DNA from: Streptomyces yatensis
GTDB taxonomy: Bacteria; Actinomycetota; Actinomycetes; Streptomycetales; Streptomycetaceae
Direction of reading: 5' to 3'
Assembly: GCF_018069625.1 (NCBI RefSeq)
Contig: NZ_CP072941.1
Coordinates: forward strand, 7,998,001 to 8,062,000
DNA: 64,000 nt
Shown here: one piece after another, positions 53,153-62,625 of the stretch
Position numbering within the stretch: position 1 is the stretch's first letter
How the letters are laid out: each line of letters opens with the position of its first letter
Translations under genes and position numbers: made by a program
Notes under the pieces: model-generated
Seen by the model: only the letters and a program-made list of their open reading frames with translations
The model's database searches: none
Told to the model about the DNA's origin: nothing

Positions 53153-54304
53153 TCACAGCACGCTGACGGTGGGGGACTCGGCGGCGTCCTGCGGGCCGGC
53201 CTCCTCGGCCAGGCGCATGGCCTCCTCGATGAGGGTCTCCACGATCTTGCTTTCGGGGACGGTCTTGATGACCTTGCCCTTGACGAAGATCTGGCCCTTG
53301 CCATTGCCCGAGGCGACACCGAGATCGGCCTCCCGGGCCTCGCCGGGGCCGTTGACCACACATCCCATCACCGCGACCCGCAGCGGCACTTCCATGCCCT
53401 CGAGTCCCGCGGTGACCTGGTCGGCCAGCTTGTACACATCCACCTGGGCCCGGCCGCAGGAGGGACAGGAGACGATCTCCAGCTTGCGCGGCCGCAGATT
53501 GAGCGACTGCAGGATCTGCGTGCCGACCTTCACCTCCTCCATCGGAGGCGCCGACAGCGACACCCGGATGGTGTCGCCGATGCCCTGCCGCAGCAGCGCG
53601 CCGAAGGCCACCGCGGACTTGATGGTGCCCTGGAACGCGGGGCCCGCCTCGGTCACCCCCAGGTGCAGCGGATAGTCGCAGGACTCGGCGAGCAGCTCAT
53701 AGGCGCGCACCATGACCACCGGATCGTTGTGCTTCACCGAGATCTTCAGGTCGTGGAAGTCGTGTTCGGCGAAGAGCTCCGCCTCCCACAGCGCCGATTC
53801 CACCAGCGCCTCGGGGGTGGCCTTGCCGTGCTTGGCCATCAGCCGCGCGTCCAGTGAGCCGGCGTTCACCCCGATACGGATCGGGGTGCCGTGGTCCTTC
53901 GCCGCCCGGGCGATCTCCTTGACCTTGTCGTCGAACTTCTTGATGTTCCCCGGATTCACCCGCACCGCCGCACATCCCGCCTCGATGGCGGCGAACACGT
54001 ACTTGGGCTGGAAGTGGATGTCGGCGATCACCGGGATCTTGGACTTGCGGGCGATCTGCGGCAGGGCGTCGGCGTCGTCCTGGCTGGGGCAGGCCACCCG
54101 CACGATGTCACAGCCGGTCGCGGTCAGCTCGGCGATCTGCTGCAGGGTGGCGTTGACATCTGCGGTGACGGTGGTCGTCATGGACTGTACGGAGACGGGG
54201 AAGTCGCTGCCGACCCCCACCGTGCCCACGCCGAGCTGACGGGTGACGCGGCGCTTGCCGAGCACCGGTGGCGGCGCGGCGGGCAGGCCGAGATCGACGG
54301 TCAT
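53153..54304 (-). CDS. ispG: 4-hydroxy-3-methylbut-2-enyl diphosphate synthase (IspG)
   Basis: 383 residues, MEP pathway. Converts methylerythritol cyclodiphosphate to HMBPP using a [4Fe-4S] cluster. TIM-barrel part starts with VSVQSMTTT; cluster cysteines are in SCPSCGRAQ and [10 protein letters not shown]. Start overlaps the dxs stop (ATGA). As a second-copy MEP gene inside a cluster it would raise isoprenoid supply for the product. Confidence 0.93.
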   Translation of the reverse strand: MTVDLGLPAAPPPVLGKRRVTRQLGVGTVGVGSDFPVSVQSMTTTVTADVNATLQQIAELTATGCDIVRVACPSQDDADALPQIARKSKIPVIADIHFQPKYVFAAIEAGCAAVRVNPGNIKKFDDKVKEIARAAKDHGTPIRIGVNAGSLDARLMAKHGKATPEALVESALWEAELFAEHDFHDLKISVKHNDPVVMVRAYELLAESCDYPLHLGVTEAGPAFQGTIKSAVAFGALLRQGIGDTIRVSLSAPPMEEVKVGTQILQSLNLRPRKLEIVSCPSCGRAQVDVYKLADQVTAGLEGMEVPLRVAVMGCVVNGPGEAREADLGVASGNGKGQIFVKGKVIKTVPESKIVETLIEEAMRLAEEAGPQDAAESPTVSVL

Positions 54305-56199
54305 CGGGAATCCTCCTTGAGCGCCCGGACACCCGGCGCACGGTCGGCCGCGATCCGCGACCGGATGGAACGGGCGAGGTCTTCGGGGCGCAGGCCGCAA
54401 TCGGCGAGGATCTCGGCGCGTTTGCCGTGGTCCAGGAAGCGCTGCGGAATCCCGAAGCCGGACACCGGGGCCGGGACACCGGCATCCCGCAACTCCTGGG
54501 CGAGCAGCGAGCCGTAGCCCCCGACGCGCAGGTTGTCCTCGACGGTGACGACGAGCCGGTACTGCTCCGCCAGCTTGATCAGGGACGGGCTGACCGGTTT
54601 GATCCAGCCGGGGTCCACCACCGTGACGCCCAGCCCCTCCTCGGTGAGCCGGCGCGCCGCCTCGCGGGCCGTCGCGGCCATGGCGCCCACGGACACCAGC
54701 AGGACATCGTCGCCCGGGGAGCGGTGCAGCACATCGATGCCGTCGTGCTGGTCGACGGCGGGGAGGTCGGGCCCCACCGGCCCCTTGGGGAACCGGATGG
54801 CGCTGGGGCCGTCGGTGACCGCCACCGCCTCGCGCAGCGCGCCGCGCAAGGTGGCCCCGTCGCGGGGCGCCGCGACCCTGAGGCCGGGCACGATCCCGAG
54901 CACCGACAGATCCCACATGCCGTTGTGGGAGGCCCCGTCGTCACCGGTGACCCCGGCCCGGTCGAGGACGAACACCACGGGACAGGAGTGCAGAGCCACG
55001 TCCATCAGCAGCTGGTCGAAGCCGCGGCCCAGGAACGTGGAGTACACGGCCACCACCGGCACCATCCCGGCCATGGCCAGCCCGGCGGCCGAGGTGACCG
55101 CGTGCTGTTCGGCGATGCCCACGTCGAAGACCCGGTCGGGGAACTCCTCGGCGTACGCGGCGAGCCCGGTGGGCCGCAGCATCGCCGCCGTCACCGCCAC
55201 CACCTCGGGGCGCTCACGGCCGATCTCGACCAGCTCCGCGCCGAAGACCGAGGTCCAGGACGGGCCGGAGGAGCCCAGCGGTTCGCCGGTCGCCGGGTCG
55301 CTCGCGCCGATCGCGTGGTGGTGGTCGTGCTCATCGGCCTCCGCGCGCCGGTAGCCGTGGCCCTTACGGGTCAGGCAGTGCACCACGACCGGCCCGCCGA
55401 ACCCCGCGGCCTGCCGCAGGGCGGCCTCCACCGCCGCGATGTCATGTCCGTCGACCGGCCCGAGGTACTTCAGGCCCAGGTCGGCGAAGAGCCCCTGCGG
55501 GGCGAGCATGTCCTTCAGCCCCGCCTTGACCGCGTGCAGCGCCTCGTAGAGCTTGGGGGTCTGCCGCAGCTGGTGCTTGGACCACTCCAGGAACCGCTCG
55601 TAGTCGGGGGAGGTGCGCAGGCCCGCCAGATAGGTGGCGAGGCCGCCGGTGGTCGGTGCGTAGGAACGGCCGTTGTCGTTCACCACGATGACGACGGGAC
55701 GGTCCGGGGCGCCCGAGATGTTGTTCAGCGCCTCCCAGGCCATGCCGCCGGTCAGCGCCCCGTCCCCGATGACGGCCACCACCGCGCGGTCGCTCTGGCC
55801 GCGCAACCGGAACCCCTTGGCCAGGCCGTCCGCGTAGGACAGGACGGTGGAGGCGTGGCTGTTCTCGATGGTGTCGTGCTCGGACTCCGCCCGGCAGGGG
55901 TAGCCGGACAGGCCGCCCTTCTGCCGGAGCCGGTCGAAACCCTCCCGGCGCCCGGTGAGGATCTTGTGTACGTACGCCTGGTGCCCGGTGTCCCACAGGA
56001 TGCGGTCCCGCGGGGAGTCGAAGACGCGGTGCAGGGCGATGGTGAGTTCGACGGTGCCCAGGTTGGGCCCCAGGTGCCCGCCGGTCCGCAGCACCTTGTC
56101 GATGAGGAAATGCCTGATCTCATCGGCGAGGCCGGTCAGTTGGCCGGCGTCCAGGCGCTTGATGTCGGCGGGACCGTGGATGGTCTCCAGCAGTGTCAT
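54301..56199 (-). CDS. dxs: 1-deoxy-D-xylulose-5-phosphate synthase (DXS)
   Basis: 632 residues, thiamine-diphosphate enzyme committing pyruvate and glyceraldehyde-3-phosphate to the MEP pathway. [16 protein letters not shown] is the ThDP motif, [15 protein letters not shown] and [15 protein letters not shown] are active-site segments. Full length. GGAAGGAA lies five bases before the ATG. First committed MEP step, so a cluster copy is expected to be rate-boosting. Confidence 0.94.
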   Translation of the reverse strand: MTLLETIHGPADIKRLDAGQLTGLADEIRHFLIDKVLRTGGHLGPNLGTVELTIALHRVFDSPRDRILWDTGHQAYVHKILTGRREGFDRLRQKGGLSGYPCRAESEHDTIENSHASTVLSYADGLAKGFRLRGQSDRAVVAVIGDGALTGGMAWEALNNISGAPDRPVVIVVNDNGRSYAPTTGGLATYLAGLRTSPDYERFLEWSKHQLRQTPKLYEALHAVKAGLKDMLAPQGLFADLGLKYLGPVDGHDIAAVEAALRQAAGFGGPVVVHCLTRKGHGYRRAEADEHDHHHAIGASDPATGEPLGSSGPSWTSVFGAELVEIGRERPEVVAVTAAMLRPTGLAAYAEEFPDRVFDVGIAEQHAVTSAAGLAMAGMVPVVAVYSTFLGRGFDQLLMDVALHSCPVVFVLDRAGVTGDDGASHNGMWDLSVLGIVPGLRVAAPRDGATLRGALREAVAVTDGPSAIRFPKGPVGPDLPAVDQHDGIDVLHRSPGDDVLLVSVGAMAATAREAARRLTEEGLGVTVVDPGWIKPVSPSLIKLAEQYRLVVTVEDNLRVGGYGSLLAQELRDAGVPAPVSGFGIPQRFLDHGKRAEILADCGLRPEDLARSIRSRIAADRAPGVRALKEDSR

Positions 56200-56267
56200 C
56201 CGGGTTCCTTCCCTCCGCGTCGGTGCCGCCACCGGGTGCGGTCGCTGTCGGTGCGCATCGGCCGTCC

Positions 56268-57341
56268 TCACGCGTTCCGGTAGGCGACCTCGTGGGCCAT
56301 GGCGGCGAGCTCCTCCCGCCACTCCGGCTCCAGCGGGGCGGCGGCGATGGCGCGGCAGGCCCGCTCCACGAGCCCGTCGATGTGCTTCTCGACGTCGTCG
56401 CGCACGCCCGTCTCGATCAGCAGCTCCCGCAGGTGGTCGGCGCCCCGCAGCTGAGCGGGCACCAGCTCCCGGATGTGGGCGTTGCGCTGGATGGCCAGGG
56501 CCATCAGCAGCGTCATCTTGTGCTGCTCGAAGTCCAGACCGCTCGGCTTGCCGGTGACCTCGGAGTCCCCGAAGGCGTCCAGGAGGTCGTCGCGCAGCTG
56601 GAACGCCTCCCCGAGCGCGGCCCCGTACTCCTCGAAGGCCGGCGCCGCGTCGGCGCGGCCGGCCACCGCGGCGCCCAGGACCAGCGGGCGGTGGATGGTG
56701 TACCGGCCGGACTTGGCGATGGCGATCCACCGCGAGGTCTCCGGGTCGGGCTCGAACTCCACGGACGCCGCGACGTCCATGTACTGGCCGATGATCAGCT
56801 CCGAGCGCAGCAGATGCCACTCGGCGGCGACCGCGGGCTCCACCTGGGCCATGATCTCGTCGGAGTAGACCAGGGCCAGATCGCCCGCGAGGATCGCGAC
56901 GTTCTCCCCGAACCGCTCCGCCGTGCCCTGCCAGCCGCGCTCGCGGTGCAGCGCGGCCTGGCTGGTGTGCACGGTCGGCGCGCCGCGGCGCACCGCGGAC
57001 TCGTCCATCACATCGTCATGGATCAGCGCGCAGGCGTGGAGCAGCTCCAGCGCGGCGGCGACGGGAATGACGCGGTGGTCCTCCGGATCGCCGCCGGCGG
57101 CCAGATAGCCGCTCAGGCAGAACGCCGGGCGCATGCGCTTGCCGCCCGCGTTGACCAGGTCGGCGATCCCGTCGATGGGGACGCTGGAGCGCGGGTCCAG
57201 CGCGTGCCACCGGTCGTATTCCGCGGACAGGAAGGTGCGCAGCCGCTCCTCGACCCGGGGCAGCAGGCTCATCAGCGCCGTGCGGGCGGTGGTGGCCGGG
57301 GCCGAGGCGGGGCGGGGGGTCGCCATCACATGGGCAGTCAC
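56268..57341 (-). CDS. Polyprenyl (probably geranylgeranyl/farnesyl) diphosphate synthase
   Basis: 357-residue trans-isoprenyl diphosphate synthase. First aspartate-rich motif DDVMD (109-113) and second DDLLD are intact; GGKRMRP binds the diphosphate. The residues four and five before the first motif are Ala and Cys, i.e. small, so the chain can probably grow past C15; C20 is favoured but product length needs assay. GTG at 57341 has AGGAGG five bases upstream and overlaps the ispH stop (GTGA). Confidence 0.88.
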   Translation of the reverse strand: MTAHVMATPRPASAPATTARTALMSLLPRVEERLRTFLSAEYDRWHALDPRSSVPIDGIADLVNAGGKRMRPAFCLSGYLAAGGDPEDHRVIPVAAALELLHACALIHDDVMDESAVRRGAPTVHTSQAALHRERGWQGTAERFGENVAILAGDLALVYSDEIMAQVEPAVAAEWHLLRSELIIGQYMDVAASVEFEPDPETSRWIAIAKSGRYTIHRPLVLGAAVAGRADAAPAFEEYGAALGEAFQLRDDLLDAFGDSEVTGKPSGLDFEQHKMTLLMALAIQRNAHIRELVPAQLRGADHLRELLIETGVRDDVEKHIDGLVERACRAIAAAPLEPEWREELAAMAHEVAYRNA

Positions 57342-58399
57342 ATCGTCCTCCTTGGGGTTCCGGCCGGTGCGTCCGGTGGGACCGTCGACCAGGCGTCGTC
57401 GAGCCGTTCCCGGTCGTCGGACCGGATGCCGTCGGTGAGCTGCAGGGGCATGGAGAAGACCACGTCCTCGACGGCCGTGGACTCGATCTCGACCTCGTCA
57501 TGGCCGAACTCGGCCAGCCGGTCGAGGAGTTGGTGGACGAGGGCGTCCGGGACGCTGGCGCCGGAGCTGACGCCGACGGTGGCCACGCCCTCCAGCCAGC
57601 CGCCGTCCAGCCGGGAGACGTCCGGGACCAGCTGGGCGGGGGTGCCGGCCTCGCGGGCGACATCGACCATCCGCTGGGAGTTGCTGGAGTTCTCCGAGCC
57701 GACGACCAGCACCAGATCGGCCTGCCGGGCAAGGGACTTGATGCCGTTCTGCCGGTTCTGGCTGGCGTAGCAGATGGTGTCGGTCCCGGGGCCGACGATG
57801 TCGTCGAACCGCTCGGTGAGGGCGCGGACGATGCCGGCCGTCTCGTCCACCGACAAGGTGGTCTGGGTCAGATAGGCCACCGGGGTGTCCCGGGGCAGGT
57901 CCAGCCGTTCGACGTCCTCGACGGTTTCGACGACCAGGGTCTCGCGCGGCGCTTCCCCGCGAGTGCCTTCCGTTTCCTCGTGTTCCTGGTGCCCCACCAG
58001 CAGCAGGACCCGGCCGTCCCGGACCACCCGGCGCGCCTGCTGGTGGACCTTGGCCACCAGAGGGCAGGTGGCGTCGATGACCTGCAGGTTCCTATCGGCC
58101 GCACCGGCGCGGACCGCGGGCGAGACACCGTGTGCGGAAAAGAGGCACACCGCCCCTTCGGGAACGTCGAATTCCGATTCCACAAAGCGTGCGCCCTTGC
58201 GCTCCAGGAGGCCGACGACGTAGTGGTTGTGGACGATCTGTTTTCGAACATAAATAGGCGGGCCGTATACCTCGAGCGCCCGCTCCACCATGGCAATGGC
58301 GCGGCGGACCCCCGCGCAGAAACCGCGGGGTTCGGCGAGGATGACGCGTTTGCGGGGCGCACTCGTATCGGAGTGCGAGGGCTTCGTGCTTAAGTGCAT
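57338..58399 (-). CDS. ispH: 4-hydroxy-3-methylbut-2-enyl diphosphate reductase (IspH), TTA codon at position 3
   Basis: 353 residues, [4Fe-4S] enzyme making IPP and DMAPP from HMBPP. Cluster cysteines lie in EPRGFCAGVRRAI, DATCPLVAKVHQQ and TICYASQNRQ; the SANSSNS-like substrate loop (SENSSNSQR) is present. ATG at 58399 (GGAG nine bases upstream) is favoured; 58423 is possible. Codon 3 is TTA, which in Streptomyces needs the bldA tRNA, so expression of this first operon gene may be restricted to late growth. Confidence 0.92.
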   Translation of the reverse strand: MHLSTKPSHSDTSAPRKRVILAEPRGFCAGVRRAIAMVERALEVYGPPIYVRKQIVHNHYVVGLLERKGARFVESEFDVPEGAVCLFSAHGVSPAVRAGAADRNLQVIDATCPLVAKVHQQARRVVRDGRVLLLVGHQEHEETEGTRGEAPRETLVVETVEDVERLDLPRDTPVAYLTQTTLSVDETAGIVRALTERFDDIVGPGTDTICYASQNRQNGIKSLARQADLVLVVGSENSSNSQRMVDVAREAGTPAQLVPDVSRLDGGWLEGVATVGVSSGASVPDALVHQLLDRLAEFGHDEVEIESTAVEDVVFSMPLQLTDGIRSDDRERLDDAWSTVPPDAPAGTPRRTM

Positions 58400-58665
58400 G
58401 ACGTATTGCTCCAACGCCGGCATGCGGCTCGGATGTGAATGGACGCGTCGCTGGGTGGCCATGCCGCAGCGGGCGGGCATGGCTTTGTCCTGGCGTTTGC
58501 GGATGGCTGTCGAAGGGTCGGCGGCCTTGGGGTCAGCAATGCTCACACGGGCATGAAGGCCCATCTGACCTGGGAAGTTGCCGAGAAAGCCACTGCCAGG
58601 AGGCGCGGCGTTATGGACGTTCTCCGGAAGCCGGTGCGCGGAGACGATTCGATCGAAGAGACATT

Positions 58666-58693
58666 CACTTACCCCCGTAAGTGTCATTTGACA
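58666..58693. promoter_or_regulatory. Two overlapping palindromes in the divergent region
   Basis: CACTTAC-N4-GTAAGTG (58666-58683) overlaps TGTCA-N2-TGACA (58682-58693). Dyads like these are typical repressor operators; their position about 270 bp upstream of ispH is consistent with control of that unit. Confidence 0.45.
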
Positions 58694-58780
58694 GCTGCGT
58701 CATCCGAAGCAGTTTCCCCCGTCGGATATGCGCAGGTCGAAAACACTATAGAAGGCGCGACCGAGTGCAAGACTTACGCA

Positions 58781-58796
58781 TGTGACCTTCGTCACG
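58781..58796. promoter_or_regulatory. CRP-like site TGTGA-N6-TCACG
   Basis: TGTGACCTTCGTCACG matches the shape of CRP-family half-sites, and Streptomyces Crp influences secondary metabolism. Binding is a hypothesis. Confidence 0.4.
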
Positions 58797-58931
58797 TTCC
58801 GAAATGCGGGCGGAACTGTCGCTTACGGTTGCGGGCGATTGCTAGGCTCCCTGCCGCGCTGATTCGACATGTCGTCGACGTGCGCAACGGGGGCTCTGAG
58901 CCGGAAATTCCGGTAGTAACCGCTGGTAAAC

Positions 58932-58964
58932 CCTTCCGGGTGGACGGAGAAATCCACCCGAAGG
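58932..58964 (+). terminator. Hairpin upstream of the DAHP synthase gene
   Basis: CCTTCCGGGTGGA pairs with TCCACCCGAAGG (one bulged base) around an 8-nt loop, about 210 bp before the DAHP synthase start. It is either a terminator of an antisense or upstream transcript or an attenuator-like structure. Confidence 0.4.
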
Positions 58965-58990
58965 CGTGACGGACGTATATCCAGCTTTTC

Positions 58991-58996
58991 TATACT
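58991..58996 (+). promoter_or_regulatory. Possible -10 element for the DAHP synthase-PabAB unit
   Basis: TATACT with a weak -35 (TGACGG-like, near 58967) would give a transcript leader of about 170 nt before the DAHP synthase start. Sequence match is modest. Confidence 0.3.
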
Positions 58997-59172
58997 CGCT
59001 GGTCGCGGTTTTGCGGCCGGGAGCGGGTGCGTCTGTTTCCTCGGTTCCGTCGACCCGTCCGGCCCGCCGGACCGGGAGTCCCCACAGATGTCCCGCGCCG
59101 CCGCGGCGCTTCAGTCGAAGTCGCGGCGCTCCAGCGGGATGTGTCCGGCTCGACCAGTGGAGGCTTCCTCAC

Positions 59173-60354
59173 ATGACCGCTCCCGGCCCGACCGCGGAGA
59201 AGGTGACCGCTCAGCAGCCGCCGTGGCCCGACCCGGACCGGCTCGAGGAGGTCCGGCACGCCCTGAGCGGCCGCCCCCCGCTGATTCCCCCCGAGGAGGC
59301 CGGCGAGCTGACCCGGCGGATGGCCGGGGTGCAGCGCGGGGAGGCGGTGGTCCTCCAGGGCGGGGACTGCGCCGAACTGTTCGCCGATACCGCGCCCCCC
59401 GTGGTGCGGCGCAAGCTGGGGCAGCTGCGCGAGCTGTCCGCGGAGATCCGGACCGGGCTGGGACTTCCGGTGGTGACGATGGGGCGCATCGCGGGCCAGT
59501 ACGCCAAGCCCCGGTCGCTGCCGTACGAACCGCTCCCCGACGGGACCGCCCTGCCCGTCTACCGGGGGGACGCGGTCAACGGCGCCGCCGCCGACCCCCG
59601 CGCCCGGATCCCCGACCCGGACCGGCTGCTCACCGCCTACGACCGCGCGGCCGCCGTCCTGTCCACGATGCGGGACGAACAGACGGCACACGGCGCGGCC
59701 GAACGGATCTTCGCCTCCCATGAACTGCTGCTGCTCGCCTACGAGTTACCTCTGCTCCGCGCCGCCGACGGCGGTGGCCACGCCTCCTCCGTCCACTTCG
59801 GCTGGATCGGCGAGCGGACCAGGGACCCCGAGGGCGCGCACATCCGGCTGGCCGCCTCGATCCGCAACCCGGTCGGCGTCAAGGTCGGGCCGTCCGCGAC
59901 CCCCGCGGACCTGGTGGAGCTGGCGCAGCTGCTCAACCCCGAGCGGCTGCCCGGCCGGCTGACCTTCATCGTGCGCATGGGCGCGGACCGGATCACGTGG
60001 CTGCTGCCGCCGCTGGTCGAGGCGGTCGCGGAGACCGGGATCCCGGTGGTCTGGCTGACCGACCCCATGCACGGCAACACGATCCGCTCCGGAAGCGGTC
60101 ACAAGACCCGATCCCTGCGGGCGATCCTCGACGAGGTCGCCGCGTTCCACCGGATCCTGCGGGACCGCCGTCAGTGGCCCGGCGGGCTGCACCTGGAGAT
60201 GACACCGGAACCGGTCACCGAATGCCTCGCCCGTCCCGAGGACGCCGGGACCGCCGCCTTCCCCCGGTACCGGTCTCCCTGTGACCCCCGGCTGAACCCC
60301 GAGCAGGCCGCCGAAACGGTCCACGCGTTCACCGCCTTGCTCCGCACGGCGTGA
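59173..60354 (+). CDS. Short class II DAHP synthase (PhzC-type)
   Basis: 393 residues, plant-type 3-deoxy-arabino-heptulosonate-7-phosphate synthase: GGDCAELFAD, GRIAGQYAKPRS, then WLTDPMHGNTIRSGSGHKTR and LHLEMTPEPVTECL. It is shorter than the housekeeping class II enzyme of about 450 residues, lacking much of the N-terminal regulatory extension, as in antibiotic-cluster isozymes less sensitive to aromatic amino acids. Start at 59173 follows GGAGG. Codon 192 is TTA, so translation may depend on bldA. Supplies chorismate for the next gene. Confidence 0.9.
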   Translation: MTAPGPTAEKVTAQQPPWPDPDRLEEVRHALSGRPPLIPPEEAGELTRRMAGVQRGEAVVLQGGDCAELFADTAPPVVRRKLGQLRELSAEIRTGLGLPVVTMGRIAGQYAKPRSLPYEPLPDGTALPVYRGDAVNGAAADPRARIPDPDRLLTAYDRAAAVLSTMRDEQTAHGAAERIFASHELLLLAYELPLLRAADGGGHASSVHFGWIGERTRDPEGAHIRLAASIRNPVGVKVGPSATPADLVELAQLLNPERLPGRLTFIVRMGADRITWLLPPLVEAVAETGIPVVWLTDPMHGNTIRSGSGHKTRSLRAILDEVAAFHRILRDRRQWPGGLHLEMTPEPVTECLARPEDAGTAAFPRYRSPCDPRLNPEQAAETVHAFTALLRTA

Positions 60355-60397
60355 ACCGTGCCCGTCATCCTTAAGTTCCGATAGGTTCGAGGTTTCG

Positions 60398-62524
60398 ATG
60401 CGCACGCTGCTGGTAGACAACTACGACTCGTTCACCTACAACCTGTTCCACTACCTGGCCGAGGTCAACGGCCGGGAGCCCGAGGTGATCCGGCACGACG
60501 ACCCCGGCTGGAAGCCCGAGATGCTGCGGGACTTCGACAACGTCGTCATCTCCCCCGGGCCCGGCAGCCCCGAGCGCCCGGCCGACTTCGGCGTCTGCCG
60601 CGACATCATCCTCGACGGCGCCCTGCCGCTGCTCGGCGTCTGCCTCGGCCACCAGGGGGTGGGCCTGCTCAGCGGCGCCCGGGTGGTCCGGGCCCCGGAG
60701 CCCCGGCACGGCCGGCTGTCCCGGGTGACGCACGACGGCTCCGGCCTCTTCACCGGGCTGCCCAGCCCCTTCGACGTCGTCCGCTACCACTCGCTGACCG
60801 TCACCGACCTGCCCGAGGAGCTGCGGGCCACCGCATGGACCGAGGACGGTGTGCTGATGGGGATCGCCCACCGGGAACGGCCCCTGTGGGGCGTCCAGTT
60901 CCACCCCGAATCCATCTGCACCGAGCACGGCCGGCTGCTGCTGGGCAACTTCGCCGGCCTCACCCGCTCCTGGCAGACCGGGCACGGGGTGCGACCGGCG
61001 CGGCGGCACGCCCCGCGCTCCCCGCAGAGCGGCGCCGCGCCCACCGCCGCGCCGCGTGCCACCCCGCGGTCCCTGCGGGTGCTGGTGGAGACCCTGCCCA
61101 CCCGCTGGTCGGACGAGGTCGTCTTCGACCGGCTCTTCCGCGCCGACCGGCACGCCTTCTGGCTGGACAGCAGCGCCGTCGGGGGCGAGCGCGGGCGGTT
61201 CTCGATGATGGGGGACGCCTCGGGGCCGCTGGCCCGGGTCGCCACCGCCGACACCTGGGCGGGCACGGTCACCGTCACCGCGGACGGCTCCCGCGAGGTC
61301 CTGCACGAGGAGTTCCTGTCCTGGCTGGAGCGCGACCTGCGCGCCGCCCGGGTCGAACTGCCCTCGCTGCCCTTCGACTTCGCCCTCGGCTGGACCGGAT
61401 ACCTCGGGTACGAGCTCAAGGCCGAGTGCGGCGGTGAGCGGACCCACCGCTCCCCGGAGCCCGACGCCGCGATGATCTTCGCGGACCGCGCCGTGGTCTT
61501 CGACCACGAGACCTCGGCCACCTATCTCCTGGCCCTCGCGGAGGAGGGCGCCGAGCGGGGCGGCGAGGAACCGGCCCGGGCATGGCTGCGCGAGACCGCC
61601 GCCCGGCTGGCGGAGCTGGCGGGCCGGCAGGCCCTGCGCACCCCCCTGGCCGACGGCCCGGGAGAGGTGCGGCTGCGCCACGGCCGCGAGCGGTATCTGG
61701 AGATGATCGCCGCCTGCCAGGAGCTGATCGCCGCGGGGGAGACCTATGAGGTGTGCCTGACGAACATGGCCGCGGCCGAAGGGCCGGTGGACCCGTGGGC
61801 CGCCTACCAGTACCTGCGCCGGCTCAGCCCCGCGCCGTTCGCCGCCCTGCTCCGCTTCGGCCCGCTGTCCGTGCTGAGCACCTCGCCCGAGCGCTTTCTG
61901 CGGGTCTTCGGGGACGGCACCGTCGAGTCCCAGCCGATCAAGGGCACCCGGCCGCGCGGAGGCTCCCCGGCCGAGGACGAGCTGCTCCGCGTCGACCTGG
62001 CGACCAGTGAGAAGGACCGTTCCGAGAACCTGATGATCGTCGACCTGGTGCGCAATGACCTCGGCCGCACCGCCGAGGTGGGGTCGGTGCGGGTGCCCAA
62101 GATCTTCGATGTGGAGACGTATGCGACGGTGCATCAGCTGGTCAGCACCGTGCGCGCCACCCTGCGGCCGGCCGGCTCCGCGGTGAAAAGCGTGCGCGCC
62201 GCCTTCCCCGGCGGATCGATGACCGGCGCGCCCAAGATCCGCACCATGCAGATCATCGACGAGCTGGAGGCGGGCCCGCGCGGTGTGTACTCGGGCGCCA
62301 TCGGCTACTTCTCACTGTCCGGGGCCTGCGATCTGAGCATCGTGATCCGCACCCTGGTGGTGACCCCGGACCGGATCCGGTACGGGGTGGGCGGCGCGAT
62401 CGTGGCGCTGTCCGACCCGGACGAGGAGTTCGAGGAGACGGCCGTGAAGGCGACCCCGCTGCTGCGGCTGCTGGGCGCGGAGTTCCCCGGCCGGGTGGGC
62501 TCGGAGACGGCGGCCGCCCGCTGA
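60398..62524 (+). CDS. pabAB: Fused aminodeoxychorismate synthase (PabA-PabB)
   Basis: 708 residues. Residues 1-200 are a class I glutamine amidotransferase: Cys82 (GVCLGHQG), His169 and Glu171 (FHPES). Residues about 225-700 are the chorismate-binding domain; PIKGT with Lys515 is the PabB signature that distinguishes it from anthranilate synthase (PIAGT). Product is 4-amino-4-deoxychorismate, which PabC-type lyase turns into 4-aminobenzoate. Such fused genes belong to candicidin- or chloramphenicol-type pathways. No PabC, PapB or PapC is adjacent. It lies 43 bp downstream of the DAHP synthase gene. Confidence 0.93.
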   Translation: MRTLLVDNYDSFTYNLFHYLAEVNGREPEVIRHDDPGWKPEMLRDFDNVVISPGPGSPERPADFGVCRDIILDGALPLLGVCLGHQGVGLLSGARVVRAPEPRHGRLSRVTHDGSGLFTGLPSPFDVVRYHSLTVTDLPEELRATAWTEDGVLMGIAHRERPLWGVQFHPESICTEHGRLLLGNFAGLTRSWQTGHGVRPARRHAPRSPQSGAAPTAAPRATPRSLRVLVETLPTRWSDEVVFDRLFRADRHAFWLDSSAVGGERGRFSMMGDASGPLARVATADTWAGTVTVTADGSREVLHEEFLSWLERDLRAARVELPSLPFDFALGWTGYLGYELKAECGGERTHRSPEPDAAMIFADRAVVFDHETSATYLLALAEEGAERGGEEPARAWLRETAARLAELAGRQALRTPLADGPGEVRLRHGRERYLEMIAACQELIAAGETYEVCLTNMAAAEGPVDPWAAYQYLRRLSPAPFAALLRFGPLSVLSTSPERFLRVFGDGTVESQPIKGTRPRGGSPAEDELLRVDLATSEKDRSENLMIVDLVRNDLGRTAEVGSVRVPKIFDVETYATVHQLVSTVRATLRPAGSAVKSVRAAFPGGSMTGAPKIRTMQIIDELEAGPRGVYSGAIGYFSLSGACDLSIVIRTLVVTPDRIRYGVGGAIVALSDPDEEFEETAVKATPLLRLLGAEFPGRVGSETAAAR

Positions 62525-62588
62525 GCGGGCACCGGTGTCGAGCGGGCCCGGTTGTCCGTCGGTGGCCCCGCGGGGACCCCCGGGACCT

Positions 62589-62603
62589 CTAAGCGCTTGC
62601 TCA
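62589..62603. promoter_or_regulatory. Operator-like motif upstream of the TetR gene
   Basis: CTAAGCGCTTGCTCA, including the perfect palindrome AAGCGCTT, 22 bp before the TetR start. It is nearly repeated (13 of 15) upstream of the divergent MaoC gene's start at 63801-63815. Confidence 0.6.
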
Positions 62604-62625
62604 CTCTCCGTGTAGGGTGTCCGCC

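Larger units (their letters stand above)
58400..59172. promoter_or_regulatory. 773-bp divergent control region of the cluster
   Basis: Lower-GC, gene-free stretch between ispH and the DAHP synthase gene; both operon promoters must lie here. It holds paired palindromes (58666-58693), a CRP-like dyad (58781-58796), a hairpin (58932-58964), a possible TATACT -10 (58991-58996) and a GTCCGGC/GCCGGAC hairpin (59057-59072). The long open frame 58439-58969 does not look like a protein. Confidence 0.7.
42457..62524. other. Biosynthetic gene cluster: aminobenzoate meroterpenoid with nitrous-acid module (predicted)
   Basis: Thirteen genes in two divergent units: minus strand ispH to the MMPL exporter, plus strand DAHP synthase and PabAB. 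Together they encode extra MEP flux, polyprenyl diphosphate synthesis, a 4-aminobenzoate precursor supply, ring hydroxylation, prenylation, membrane cyclisation, a CreD/CreE-like nitrite module, a ligase/diazotase candidate and export. No pathway-specific regulator gene is inside. The limits are set by the repeat element on the left and the TetR/MaoC pair on the right. Confidence 0.7.

Noticed and set aside
58688..58716. TTGACA as a -35 promoter element
   Set aside because: No acceptable -10 at 16-19 bp spacing; the hexamer is part of a palindrome.
58439..58969. 176-residue plus-strand open frame in the divergent region
   Set aside because: Codon composition is unlike neighbours, no family resemblance, and it covers the promoters of both operons.
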